NCBI GenBank assembly: GCA_914767715.1
Contig: OU612069.1
Location: 18,349,387-18,413,386, forward strand
DNA from: Membranipora membranacea
Taxonomy: Eukaryota; Bryozoa; Gymnolaemata; Cheilostomatida; Membraniporidae
DNA: 64,000 nucleotides
Direction: 5' to 3'
The notes below the pieces were generated by a model. It did no database searches. It had not been told where the DNA came from and was given only the letters and a program-made list of their open reading frames with translations. Below, one piece after another: positions 36,271 to 48,705 of this stretch (the first letter of the stretch is position 1; each line of letters opens with the position of its first letter). A program made the position numbers and the translations under genes.

Positions 36271-36575
36271 TATTATCACAGTAATCTTGACATCACAATG
36301 TTGGGTGACAGAGACCTGTTTTAGACACTTTCAAGCCTAGTAACAGTGAAGGAAATTTCAAAGCCTCACCAGTTATAAGGTCCATTTATCAAGCAAAGGC
36401 TTTGAATGTATGGGCCCCTTGAACTGTCATGCCTTTACATTGTCAATTTCCAGCATCAAACAACCGGAAGTTGGCAATATATAGGCATGCAAGCAATGAG
36501 GGGCCTATGCTTAGAGAGGGGAGTCTCAGTTACTATCATCAACTTCTCTGTGGGTCACTGTAGCAAGGAGTATTA

Positions 36576-37540
36576 GGGGAAGGCGGGGCACGTTGAGCCA
36601 TGGGGCACGTTGATCCACCCCACTTTTTTCAAATACCATTTAATCTTTTGAGTTTTCCCCTCTATCAGAGGTCATGTGCTCAAAGGAACCCTTTTTGAGC
36701 AGACAAAAGTAAAGATATTTAGGTTTTCATCGTTTTTAGCGCAAAAAGTAAATAATGCGCTAATCGACGGAAATGTCATCTGTTCCCAAAAAGGCGTGAC
36801 TGAGGAATTGCAACTTTTATTATGTGATGACATCATATTTAGTCTCAATTGTACATAATCTAAACTCATCTCTGATGGAGAGATTTTGTTTAACTCGAGT
36901 TGAAAGTGAAAAACAGGCTGTTGGGCACGTTGATCTATGCCCGTTGGGGCACTTTGAGCCATGCCCTGGAGTATATGAATGTTATATGATGAAAGTGTAT
37001 ATGAAGTATATGTACACAAAAACAAAAACGTTGGAATTGATGTATCTTAATGAAATTAGCAATTACTCTTGAGTTCACTTTTCCATCACCTATCATCAAG
37101 TTTGCCGTGTGCAAGATTTCCTATACCACAAATGTTTCAGAGATTTATTTCGTGTTGCGAATTATATTTTATAGTTCAATTGAGTGAAAGAAATGTGCTG
37201 TTGCAATGAATTAGGTTGTTTTTCCTCATTTTTTACGGTTGCAATGAATTAAAAAGTTATGACCAGCAAAAAGATGACCATAACAGAGTGGCTCAACGTG
37301 CCCCATACAAAATGCAGATCCGGCTCAACGTGCCCCGTGCTTGGGGCACGTTGAGCCGCTTCCCGAATTTTTTTGAAACAGCAATATTTCCTTTTGCCGC
37401 TGCAATAGGTTTCTGACCTCACTCATGTTGATGGAAGACATGAAGACCAATTTCAGTAGCAATTCTTGTCAATCTGGCAAAATTCAACTGCATGTTACAA
37501 TCCATATGTAAAAACTGGCTCAACGTACCCCGCCTTCCCC
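36576..37540. mobile_element. TA-flanked DNA transposon/MITE with GGGGCACGTTGAGCC motifs
   Basis: The ends are inverted repeats of about 25 bp: GGGGAAGGCGGGGCACGTTG at the left and its reverse complement with one change at the right (CAACGTACCCCGCCTTCCCC). TA borders both ends, as for Tc1/mariner-like targets. Internal copies of the CACGTTGAGCC/GGCTCAACGTG motif lie near 36921-36962 and 37290-37360. No transposase is visible in about 965 bp. It lies in intron 1 of the SRP19 locus. Confidence 0.85.
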
Positions 37541-37788
37541 TAGGCTGCAGAGACAACAACCTTCTCTTTAGTTACTATACAACACTAAGAACAAACCATA
37601 TGTTTGATGTTTTTATTCATTCAAGAAGTTGTATCATTGATCCTAAGGCTGATAAAATCCATCATCATCACCAAGTTACTTATTTATATATATAATAAGG
37701 TATAATAAGAAATGAAACATGACAAAATGTTGTGGGCTTAGTAGAAAAATTTCTGTCAGTTCATTGAAGCCAATTGTGATCCCCTTAC

Positions 37789-37837
37789 CTCTCTCTCTAT
37801 CACTGAAGCTGAATGTTGGATCAAATGGTCTAGCCAT
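37789..37837 (-). CDS. SRP19: SRP19 first coding exon
   Basis: The frame starts with ATG at 37837-37835 and reads Met-Ala-Arg-Pro-Phe-Asp-Pro-Thr, then SFSDRER, up to a GTAAGG donor. Length and position before the WICLYPAY exon fit SRP19. The GA run at its end (GATAGAGAGAGAG) leaves phase 1 instead of the needed phase 2, so a dinucleotide gain is likely. Confidence 0.7.
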
Positions 37838-38329
37838 CACAATGCTGGATCACACAGTTTTGACCTCAATGTATTATAATTATGAATTCTTCTCCACAGC
37901 AGTGTGATAGCTACTCCTTGACTTTGCCAAATACACAGGATATCTATAAAACTTGGTGAAAAGGAGGTAATAACTGAGAGATATATTGGCTCAGGTTCTG
38001 AAGACAAAATATAAAGCAGGACGTCCGCAAGAGGACCCACATTTTCTTCCTTAAGAATCCTGCTACATATTTGTATCATAATAAATATTTGTTGCTGGAC
38101 ACAAAATTGATGGGGCTTGCTTGTGATGCTCGAGTTATCAAAGGTTAGTAATGATATACAAAACTAATGGAAACTCATTGGCTATGTGAAGCAGGTACCT
38201 AGCTCAAGGCACTGACTTCAAACAGGAACAATGGAGTTGGGATTCTCCCTGCTTCTCACAAAGTCACTCACTATTTTAATCTTTTCACTTCAAGTCAACA
38301 TGAAACTCAAAAGAAGAAGTAAAACCCCT

Positions 38330-41060
38330 ACACCCCCCCAGTAAAATTGCTATATGATTGGATCATGCACTCATCATCTGGAACGGTTTCGTCTGGTAGA
38401 CTTCCGTCTTTCAGCCAGCATACATTGAGCCAATAAGAGATCTCCACTTGGATCCTGTCCTGTGTAACCTCAGTCAGTACCTTCCTGTCAACATTAATTT
38501 TGCATAGATCATTTTTTATGTTTTTGCCCCATGTACTATGACGTGCTCCTCTGGACATTTTTAAGGGTCCTTCATACTCATCTAGGGCTTGGCGGATGGG
38601 GGTATCTTCTGGCAGTCTCATGACATGTCCCAGTAGTCGCAGACGTCTCTGAGGTATTGTTTCACTCCACGGCTTTGCTCCAGTTATCTCATACACCCTC
38701 GCAGAAGTCATGTTCTCAGGCCATCTCACACTCAGTGCGTTTCTCATGGCTCTCCGATGGTAGCTATATATTGAATCAGCCATTCCTTTGGTCAGCGTCC
38801 ATGTTTCACTGCTATAGAGAAATACGCTGGATTTATATGCATTGAAAGCTCTGGTTTTGATGTCTGTGTTAAGTCTTCTGTCAGTTGATATGTGGTGTAT
38901 TTTCTTCTGCGTGTTTTTGGCTAGAACTGAATCTGATAATGTCTTCACTCGTACCAAGCATTGTACCTAGATATTTGCACTTCCTCCATGCTTGTTCTCC
39001 ATCTTTTCTGACATAGTATTCTTCTGTTTTTTCTTCATTCATTAAAAGGTTTCTTTAGAGCAAGCTGTGTTTGATCTCAGTTTTCACGTTGCTGATGCTG
39101 TGTTCACAGTTTGTCCCAACCCAGCACATCATCTGCATACTGTAGTGGTATGATCGATCCTGTTCTTACTTGTTTGCTGTAGCAATGATCTCTCATGTGG
39201 GGTGCTTGTTCTTTGTGATTTTCCTGTTCATCGTCATCATTCCTTTCCTGGTCCATGGCTTTAGCTAAGTAGAGAGTAAAAGTATTGGGGATAGGCAGTC
39301 ACCTTGCGGTGCTCCTATGTTTGTTTTGAACTCATCTCCGATTTGGTTGTCTATTTTGACAGCCAGCTTGACATCTTTGATGAGTATCTTTACTAGGTGT
39401 AGTTCGTCTTCCTCATATATTTTCTTCAGATCTTGAAGTATCGTGTTTCTCTCTACTCTATCTCTATCTTATCAAACATACAGCAAGGATTTTTCTTAGC
39501 ATCGATAGCAGTATTACTGGTCTCAAGTTGGCGGCCGGCCCTTTCTTCTTGCCTGGCTTCTGTAGTGGAATGAGTATGCCAGAGTTCAGTTCTTTAGGGA
39601 AGTCTCCAGTATCTGCTATGTGATTTAGGAGTTCAGCTATTTTTTCACACACCATGTCTGGGCTGCATTTGAGATGTTCAGCTTTGATATTATCCATACC
39701 TGGGCTTCAGTTATCTTTCAGGCTTTTAATGGCATTCTTTACCTATGTCTCCGTGAATTCTTCTCGCATTTTCGATGGTGGTATTTCCTCAATCTCCTGT
39801 GTATTCATGGATTGAAACATATCTCTAAAGAAGTCTGTCACTATTTCTGCCTGTTTCTCTGGGTCGGTGGTATTCCCTCTTCACAGTTCAAAACTAGCGA
39901 CTCTTTCTTTTTCATCCGTTGGATACTTTTAACTGCTTTGTGCATCCTGTTTAAATCGTCTTTCGCTTCCTCAATTTCTCTTATCTGCCTCTCTATCTTT
40001 CTATGTTTAGCTTTACCTAGCTCTTCATGTAGTTCTGTCATCAGACTATTTCTTTTCCGTTTGAGTGTTCTCCTTTTCTCTTCGTTTTTAGGTATGTGTA
40101 TCTCCATACCTATCTCTTTCTGCTTGTCTGAGAGTTTTTGTACTACTGGGTTGTAATGTTTATGTACTGTTGTCTTGCCTAGTTCTTGCTCCGCTGCTTT
40201 GTGGCTGGCATTCACTATGATGTTCCATCTCTCCTGTGCATTCATGTGTCTATCTTCGTTCCAGTTATCTTCTGAGTCAATAATTCTCATCTCTATATTT
40301 GTTTGGTACTTGCTTCTTATTGTTGGGTCATTTAGATAAGCCAAGTTGATCTTCTGTGCTTTCTTCTTTCTAGTTATGTGCAGTCTCTCAAGATCAAACC
40401 TTGCTCTAACCAGTCTATGGTCTGTGTAGCTCTTCAATCCATTGTGAGATCTTGCATTTTCGACTAATCTTCAATCTGTTCTAAGGATGATGATGTAGCC
40501 GATCATGTTTCTGTATGGGTTTCTCCTTTCTTTATCAGAGTAGCTTGTTGGACTTTCCCATGTTGTTCTGTGGGCCATCTTGTGTCTGAATAGTGTGTTA
40601 GTAAAAATGAGGTTCTGCCGGTCGCAAAACTCAAGCAGTTCCACTCCATTACTATTGGCTTCTCCTTTTCTGTATCTACCGATAGATCCAGGGTACTCCA
40701 TCCATGTTCTTCCGGTCTTAGCATTAAACACCCCAGCGATCACTAAGGTGTCTCTTCTGCTTACTGACCTTGTTATAGTCTCTAGCTCATCATAGAATTC
40801 TGTTCTTACACTTGGTGTTCCTGCTGCATGTTTTGGTGGTTTTCCTGTATCCCAGGTCTACCAGCTTTTTTAGGGCTGGCATCCCTGCTGCATCTCCGAC
40901 AGTACCAGTTGGTATTGCTGTTCTGGAGTCTGTTGTATTCTACTGAATTGATCTGCTCACATCCGGCATGGAATCAGCAGTTGCATCTATCACAGCACAC
41001 TCCCTGATCGTCATAGGTTACATCTCTCTTGCATTGTCCACATGCATCGTCGTCTGCCAT
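38330..41060 (-). pseudogene. LINE3, degenerate non-LTR retrotransposon with PHD-like leader
   Basis: Reading down from 41060, an ATG opens a Cys-rich block (CGQCKRDVTY, CCDRCNC, FHAGC, WYCRRC) with PHD-finger spacing, interrupted by one TGA where Trp is expected. The endonuclease follows near 40800-40480 (FYDELETITRSV, NGVELLEFCDRQNL, TNTLFRHK). Its GDFNA motif reads GVFNA, losing the Asp. A basic linker (40437-39841) precedes RT (IKAEHLK, LIPLQKPGKKKG, then QYADD at about 39125-39140). The C-terminal segment 38957-38328 has SETWTLTKG and RRLRLLGHVMR, typical of RTE-like or related LINEs. Several frame breaks make it non-functional. The clade is uncertain. Confidence 0.85.
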
Positions 41061-41627
41061 CTCTTGATTTGTTTTGACTAAGGAACTCAACTGAGTTGTT
41101 AAATAAAATGGCGGGAAAATGCTACTTTTCCTTTTCCCTCCTTTAAAATCTCCCTAAAACCTTATTCTAGGTACTGAGCGTTACACGGGCACTAAAAACT
41201 ATGGATAAAACTCTGAGTTGACTATATGTGATGCTGAACTAAAAGGATATAGGCTTTTCTTTCTTTCTTTTTGTGAAGAAATCCGTGGCTGCCAACTTCA
41301 CGGTCCGGATATCATGTACTGGATCATTTTAATGTGCCACTATGTATGATGAGTGTTAAATTGTGATAGTGAGCGGCTTAACACTACCAAGGGTGGTGGT
41401 CCCTTACTATTATTCATTCCATTCATTAATGATTACTATTATGGAAGCCTGTGATGCTTGGAACTTTGATATGATTGTTGATCCTGTGTTATTTTGGTTT
41501 CAGATCTTTGGCTGCGTTTGTCTATATTCCTACCTTTCTCACCAGTACCAGTTCCTTATTTAAAATATTGTTTTCTAGAAGGAAGCAGAGTTGAACTGAA
41601 CGCAGACAACATCTAAGCCAAACAGCA

Positions 41628-41700
41628 ATGGAAATGAAACATCGACCACTCTGCTTACTTTCCCTTTTGTTAGGGAACATTGGCCTGACTACCACCCAAG
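41628..41700 (+). CDS. Phosphatase exon 1, signal peptide
   Basis: The ATG at 41628 opens a short N-terminus with a hydrophobic core (PLCLLSLLLGNIGLTTT), as expected for a secreted phosphatase. The donor is CAAG/GTTGGT, leaving phase 1, which matches the acceptor TTTTTCAG at 41987. Confidence 0.75.
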
Positions 41701-43961
41701 GTTGGTATCCGTATATATTCTCCTTTTAGTGGAAACAGCTCACAAGGCTAATGTTGCATTCTAGTTGTATAGAAATTAGTCGACTTAATACAAGTGAGTT
41801 AACTTTCCCTGGCATCAGTTATTATCAGAACCATTTCTTTGAAAATCAAATTCCTTGAGTCGACAAGTCTCCTCCTCCGTCCATAAAATAACCAAGCTTC
41901 TCAAAACATCATCATGATTTAGTTAGATCCCTAAAAATGACAGGCCTAATAAATATAATATTATTGTTTCTTCTCTATCTTTTTCAGTTGGTATCGAGAG
42001 CCTGCCTGATGCCTTACCTCAGATATACCCGAGATTAAGACCTACCACAGACACACTACCAGAACAGATCCACCTATCCTTAGGTAATACTCTGTAGTGA
42101 GCTAGCCCAATATCTACTCTTGTCTCTATCTAGAGTTGATGTCCTGGTTTAGTGGAAATCAATCATCATGGCAAGGAAACGATAAGTCTACGTTTTATCT
42201 TGAGTTTGATGTCAGTTACAATCTGATAGCAGACTGTTTGCAGGAGGAATCAAACCATCCATGACGCCCTCCTGTCTGGGCTTATTTTGCGTTGACTATT
42301 TATCTGCTGCAGTCTTCTAATGTTGTCGAATATTCTTAAGGTGATGACCCGTACTCTATGGTGGTGATGTGGGCTACTGGTGATGAGTATGATGAGGGGC
42401 CTTCTTATGTCCACTATGGGCTGGGTACTTATAACTTTACACTCGGATCCCAGGCTAAAGCAGGCGATCTAAAAAATTTCAACCCACTCGGCTGTCAAGG
42501 TAGTGGTTATCATTCAGCTATAGCTGTTTACATATTTCTATTCATTTCAATGTCAATTAGACAGCACTGCTTGTGAGATATTTGGCAATCCCATTATTTG
42601 ATGGTAACCTTGCTGCTCATTAATTAGAATTCAGCTCCCAATCAATAAATCTCACAATTGCCAATACTACCATTGTTAATAGAAAACCCTATGAGACAGG
42701 GTTTCCAAATCATTGGAGGCCTGACTGTTGATAAATCTTGATTTTAGTGACGAAACTCATGAAAAATTCTGCCAAATTATCCGCAAAACAGGCAGAAACT
42801 GCTATAATTGACTGTCCAAATACTAACATTATTTCCCAAACTATGTCCATATGAGTTTTCAATGCTGCAGATTCTGAATCAAAAATAATTTTTATCCTAT
42901 TATAGGCGGTTATCAAGATAACCCTCTTTTCAGCACGTTTTTCCTATGAGGCTTGGGTTAAGAGTACCAAACTGGAGAGAGGTCAACTTCGAATTGAGGC
43001 CTAAATCAAAGCTCAGAAAGCTGTCTATAGGCGACTCGGTTATTCCTTAGTGACGTTTCTGATGCTTCATTCTGAAATACTATAAATATATTATATATTT
43101 GGGAAATGACCGCACAAGGCACTCATTTATGATTAAGGTTAACCCACATCATACACATATGCGTGCTGAGCCGCCGGAGAAATTGAGGGAACTAATTCCT
43201 ATAAATGATATTGATGACCATATATATAAATTGTATCAAAATAACTACAATATAGTTGTTATTTTTGCAGGCGGTCACACAGTCTCCAGATTAATATCTG
43301 AGGCTAAATCTGGACATTACAATGCAGTGTTACATGTAGGAGACTTTGCTTATAACTTATATGATGATGGTGGCCGCAGAGGTACATGTCTGAAATCAAC
43401 CAGTCAATTTTGGTATAATTTCTGATTATATGTATATCTGGTTTGAAGTTGTCCCCACCTCAAGAAAGAAGGGGACAACTCCCAAAATCATTAAAACATT
43501 CAGTATATGCTTACCACTTGTTGCGGAATCAGATTTGGTGCAATTTTCGTAGTATATCACCCTTTCTCTTTAACACCAGTTGGACATCTGTATGTGACTA
43601 AACTGATACAAATGGTAACTTTTTAAAAAAAGGAGCCCATAATATCAAAAGATATTCCATACTCATTAACATTTTGAGCACTCTTATACCAAATTAAAAT
43701 TCTAATCCCCACAAAGAGAGAGTTTGAAGAACTGCTAATCAATGTCAAACATTTGATTCCTGCTCACACTCAGGAAGTCTTCTTTAGGTTATAATGCAAG
43801 AGTCTTTGTGTACAAACCCGACCAATGACCCCAATTGCTAATAAATAAGACGGGTATACTAAGAAGCTATAAACACACACAGTTATAGAGCTGCATGATC
43901 GATATATTATGTAGAATTTACCTTTACCTTGACTAATGCATTTACCACATCTGTGTTGTAG

Positions 43962-44110
43962 GAGATGATTTCATGAACAGGATAGAGCCTATAGCCAGCA
44001 GTTTACCTTATATGCACACCCCTGGTAATCATGAGATACAAGGAGACTTTATTCACTACAGATCAAAGTTCAGCTCCCCTCATACTTACTGGCCTATACC
44101 ACTGTACAAG
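43962..44110 (+). CDS. Phosphatase exon with GNHE metal motif
   Basis: The acceptor is TGTTGTAG and the donor is AAG/GTAAAT. It encodes MNRIEPIASSLPYMHTPGNHE, in which Asn and His of GNHE are metal ligands in the family, and ends WPIPLYK. Phase 1 in and phase 0 out agree with both neighbours. Confidence 0.9.
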
Positions 44111-44635
44111 GTAAATCATGAGAGGGTGTTGGTCCTTACAATGGAAACTTATTTGACCAAATTATTTCTAAGGTTGTGCTGGTATCAGCTGTTTTGTTCA
44201 GACACTAAACCTTTCCCGTGCTCAATAAAGGTATCTAGGCTACTCTATCTACACAATTAAATTCACACTGATTAGTGGTTGTCTTCTCGTTGTACTCAAG
44301 TCTTATATAGATAATGACATATTAACAGCTGATGTTAAAGTTAAAAAGCAATCCCTATCCTTACTGGTATTAAATTATCATGTGGAATTCATGTCAAGCT
44401 ATATGACAATGTCTTTCAAATTTTAGAGGTAATTAAGTGTCTATTACCCTGCTACGAACCATTAGGGATCCAACACTTAAAATTTACCGGTGGTGTTCTA
44501 TCCACAAGCCTACCTTACAGGCTACAGGGATAGGTACATCAACATAGATAGGTACCTACTACTGTTCTGGTGCCTTATCCTTGATTTTGCAGAGCTACAT
44601 GCATGTATGTACTGGGCTTTTTTGTTATTTTGTAG

Positions 44636-45638
44636 GTGTGGTATAGTTTTGATATGGGATTAGCACATATCATCAGTTACTCGACAGAAGTATACTTTAC
44701 TTATGATCAAGCTTATGTAGCTAATCAGTATGAGTGGCTGACTGAAGATCTACAGAAAGCTAACGCGTAAGTGGTGACGCTGTTAATAATTATCTGCTGA
44801 GATAGGCCTAATGGCGTCAGAGGGACAATTTCAAGTCTGTCATTGAGGCGTCACTTCCGTGAAAAGGTAACTTAAAATATTGAAACTGTGAGGCGCGAAC
44901 ATCCTGTCTACCATTAAGATCCCCTCTTGGGTGAGATGACACTCTGCCTGCAGGATAGCCTTGTGACATAGTCTATCTCTGCAGCACAGCGGTGGTGTCG
45001 CTGCCTTCCATCAAGAAAGGCAACTCCCAGGGTTCAAGGTTATGAGATATCAAAACCAGTGTTCCATTTAGGCCCATATATTTCTAAATTATGGGTTTCC
45101 ATTGTTTTCCTAATTTTGGTACTCAGACTAGGTGAATTAGTTCAGGCCCTATGCTGCAGAGACGAACGTATGCCTCAACAGTTCGCACATGCGCAGAGTG
45201 GTGTGATGATGGCAGTGAGGAATCCAGTCACTATAAATAGTGTACATTCAACTGGTATACTAACATTTAACCGGTTATGAATCTATCAACAGTGACTTTA
45301 CGTCCATTTAAAGCTGCCTTGCTTCATCTGAAACTTCAAAATTGTGTCATCAGGGCATATTAATTGCATGAAACACAGAATACCTTCATATATTTCCCAT
45401 ACATTCTATTATAAAATTTCAAGTGCTCAAACTTTGCCGGGATCGCTAGTAGAAGCGTTCAATTATCGACCACTTTATCTTCACAGCGCAGTTTGAGTCC
45501 TCAAACTATTCTTACATCAAAGTAAATATCATATTTTATGTATTATCTAGGAACAGAGCAGAGAGGCCGTGGATTATAGTATTTGGACACCGACCCATGT
45601 ACTGCTCCAATGAAAATCGGGATGACTGCACTAAAGAT
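44636..45638 (+). CDS. Phosphatase exons 6-7 (dimetal core)
   Basis: Exon 44636-44766 reads VWYSFDMGLAHIISYSTEVY then YEWLTEDLQKANA, with donor GTAAGT. Exon 45551-45638 continues in phase with RPWIIVFGHRPMYCSNENR, carrying the conserved His of VxxH. Together they match the family without gaps. Confidence 0.9.
44985..45050 (+). repeat. tRNA-derived SINE-like head in a phosphatase intron
   Basis: CACAGCGGTGGTGTCGCTG resembles a tRNA A-box region and CCCAGGGTTCAAGGTT a B box, at near-tRNA spacing. It is probably a SINE copy inserted in the intron between 44766 and 45551. Confidence 0.45.
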
Positions 45639-46686
45639 GTAAGTTGGCCCGACACCCCCTCCTCCCCACCAAATATTAAGCTTATCATACAAAAGTTTAG
45701 GACTTACTTGTGGCCATATATCGAGCTTTGATCATTTGTGTGTCCAGCTCGAGTTGCCTCATCTTACTGAAACAACCCAAGCTGCAGAAGGTGAAATTCC
45801 ATGTGACAACAAATTTATTGAGTTTGATAAAACTTGTGCGAATATATATATTGTATTCATTAATGAAATCCATGCACAACTCTACGCGTTACATGTAAAT
45901 CCCACATCCCATCCTTTAATCAACATTTTGATTCTGTTCTCTACTCAAATAATTCAATGTCACCTCTTTCTACCTGTCAAATTTTGAACATTTAGTAATG
46001 TCACAATGTAGAGGAAAGCTTCCAATTCTGATTCCTGATTATGTTTAACACAAGGAAGTTCTGTATACCTGTGACTTCATGTTTTCTCCCCCTGGTTAAA
46101 ATTGGTACTGCTCCAGATATTAAGTCTGTGATAATGAAAGTGCCATGTTTTGAATTGCATCTTTAACAGTATCCCGGAATAATAGGCCTGATAATCAAAT
46201 GAGATATAGTCGATGATGACACCTGCCCTCACTTGGAATTCAGATGCATTGTCAGATGCATCGACTGTTTAGTATTGGTAAAAGCTTGTATTAAAACAGA
46301 TTGAAAGTCACGTTGATGACACCCAACTACAACAAAAATCCTGAAGGTCCATATTTTATTTGTAGAGTCAATACTGTAACCGCTGCACATAAATTTTACT
46401 CATGTCATTTTCGCAATTTGTTCAGCACCTACAAACCTGTCAAAATTACAACGTCATTGGCACAGCGGAGCAGTAGAAATTGCTACGGTTGAAAATTGGG
46501 TAGATAACTCCAAGTTTTGAAAGCGAGCTTTAGTCTTACAGTAAAATAGGCTTGATATGATGCAACATCTACAAATTGGCTTATTTGAAACTCTCCGGAT
46601 GAAAGATAACAAGATGCAAAGCAAACCACATATTTATACAAACCATTTCTCATAGGCCTACTAATATTCACATTGAATCATTTTAG

Positions 46687-46800
46687 ATATCAAGTATGCA
46701 ACAGGAACCGTATATTCTAGAGAGACTATTTTACACACAGGGGGTCTCATCATAGAAGCTCACGAGCATTCATATGAAAGGCTATATCCTCTATACAATG
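46687..46800 (+). pseudogene. Phosphatase AHEH exon with frame break
   Basis: The first half reads EPYILERLFYTQGV in the frame expected from the previous exon. The second half reads LIIEAHEHSYERLYPLYN in another frame. The break is at CAGGGGGTCTCATC, where the family has two more residues (typically Val-Asp). In the incoming frame a TAG follows at 46753-46755. The His residues of AHEH are metal ligands, so the break removes the active site and the C terminus. Confidence 0.78.
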
Positions 46801-48210
46801 GTATGTGGGGTTATTAGACACACTGATCACGTGATATACTGCATATACTGCATCTCTGACTGTTAGGCGGTCAGTCAATTCACTTTGTAGTTGTACCATC
46901 ACAAGGTACTTGGTGTGGCAACCCTAGTTAAATTATATTAATTAGGGGCGGGACATATTAGGTACAAAATTAGGTACTTTTACACAATTGTCCCTAACAA
47001 TCAGAGATACACATGATAGGTCTTGCTGTCAGTGTAGGTATTTGATATCTGTTTTGCAAGTGTGCCTTAGACTCTGCATAAATTGACATCTAAATATCGA
47101 ACCACTGAACACATGAAGCTCATGACTAGGTTTAATTTGATAGAGGACACAGCTTAGCAGGTTAACATGTGCAAGAAAAGTTGGAAGGAAAGATCTTCTG
47201 TACCAAAAGCTATTTATTCAAATTTACACGTAATCCTAGAAGGGAAATTTATTTGAATTTTGTACCTTGAACTCACAAGTGTGATCCCTTCCCTCAAAAA
47301 CAACAGAGCCGGAAACTTAGGCAAATTGGTATTTGTGACTGTGGCTTATCAGCAGAGGGAGGGACTCTGAATGCAGGCATACTGGATATAATTCAAATGA
47401 CCTAATACATCACCCTCCACGTCAGACAGTTTTGTCTGCAAATAAATCGAGACATTTTAACCTTTAACCTGACGAGGCAGTCAGGAAATATAGCATAACT
47501 GAAATCAAACAGCCATGTGTCTCAATTTGAGATAAATATGTATTTTTCATAGTTTCCCTTTGTGGGCGGAAATTTGTGTGATTTTGAAATTCCTGTTTCA
47601 ATTTTATGTATAGTTGTATGACTGGTGAGATATATTGAATATTTAGCTAAGCACACAGATCAATTATAATGTATCTAGTAACCCTAACGTCAGATGACCA
47701 GCAGGAAATAACTTCAATAATTCAGCTTGATATCAGAGATTTTTCTCAACACATAATACTCAATACCCATTCTGCTGGTTCTCTCCACACCCTTTGGTGA
47801 CATTAAATCTACATCAATCCAAATCCAAATGTTTTTTGAGATTCGACAGTAAATCTCGAAGGGCTGTGAAAAGCCAAAGTACCCACATAAGCTTTGAATT
47901 ATAAGAAAATAACTTAATGTTATACTGTACAGATTTCCAATTTCAACTTAGATTCCGTACATGTGAGCAAATTTGTTAGAGCAGAGTGTTGTTCCTACGT
48001 ATGCTGTCTGTAATCCCTCATCTTGGCATCTTGGGATTATGATGCCCACTTGCTAGTTGTGGACTCTCAGCTAACTTGTGGGATCAATACAACATCAGCA
48101 TACTTTTTACAATGAGGACAGTTGTAGCCTTGGTCAATTGTAGATGAATATTGATGCCAGCCCGTCCCCCTATAATGTGTGATTTACAGTGCAGCTTATT
48201 GTGTTTACAG

Positions 48211-48338
48211 GGATACAGACGGACTGAGGATATCACAACCCCCATACACATAATAGCAGGTTCTGCAGGGTGTAATGAGCGAGAAATGATGTGTGCGGAT
48301 GTTATCTTGAGCCCTAAAGGTCATTGGTCTGCTAAAAG
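48211..48338 (+). CDS. Phosphatase exon with HIIAGSAGC motif
   Basis: The acceptor is TTGTGTTTACAG and the donor is AAAAG/GTGAGG. It encodes TTPIHIIAGSAGCNERE and ends HWSAK, the C-terminal part of the catalytic domain. It starts in phase 0 while the preceding exon's correct frame ends in phase 1, so a small exon may lie between. Confidence 0.8.
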
Positions 48339-48639
48339 GTGAGGAGTATTTACCATACAGTTTTTATATAATAGCTTTATGGTATTTACTGTCAGTATAA
48401 GAGTTCTATCGCATTAGGAATTTTGATGGTTCAATTAACCAATTGTGCTGGCTGAGGCACAAATATTTTATATATATGCACATTTTATTGTCAATAATTT
48501 TTGTAATGTTGTTGGGGAAGTATAGATTTTTGGTCCAGGAATAATGTTGGGTATAAGATATAATGTCAGTTGGGCGCACTTGTATTCAATTTCTATTTCC
48601 GATCGGCATTTTATGAATTCTAGTACAGGAGCTTCAATA

Positions 48640-48705
48640 GCGAAAATGATCACATCCTTTGCTATCAAGGGAGAGGTCCCAGGTTCAATCATCGCTCTCG
48701 TCTCA
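48640..48705 (+). repeat. tRNA-derived SINE-like head
   Basis: ATCCTTTGCTATCAAGGGAG followed by CCCAGGTTCAATCATCG is shared with the minus strand of 32303-32380. B-box-like GGTTCAAT is clear and the A box is weak. Confidence 0.5.

Larger units (their letters stand above)
33973..37837 (-). pseudogene. SRP19: SRP19 locus (signal recognition particle 19 kDa), apparently disrupted
   Basis: SRP19 binds SRP RNA helices 6/8 and lets SRP54 join the particle that targets secretory proteins to the ER. Four exons are visible on the minus strand. Exon 1, 37837-37789, reads MARPFDPTFSF. The next, 36002-35927, reads WICLYPAYINNKKTVAEGRR, the hallmark SRP19 start. The next, 35417-35306, holds PRELYPRDMMYRGRIRI. 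The last, 34118-33973, reads HVAEMIPKLKSR, then a Gln-rich run and a basic GKGKGKKR end. Lesions: exon 1 ends in phase 1 where exon 2 needs phase 2, explained by an extra GA in its GAGAGAG end. An exon of about 28 codons expected between 35927 and 35417 is absent. TAA at 35339-35337 interrupts the frame, although residues on both sides align. Last-junction phases agree. It is either a pseudogene or sequence/assembly error. Confidence 0.85.

Noticed and set aside
35882-36340. 152-codon plus-strand open frame
   Set aside because: It lies antisense to the SRP19 exon at 36002-35927 and to the intronic hairpin, and has no family features. Treated as a shadow.
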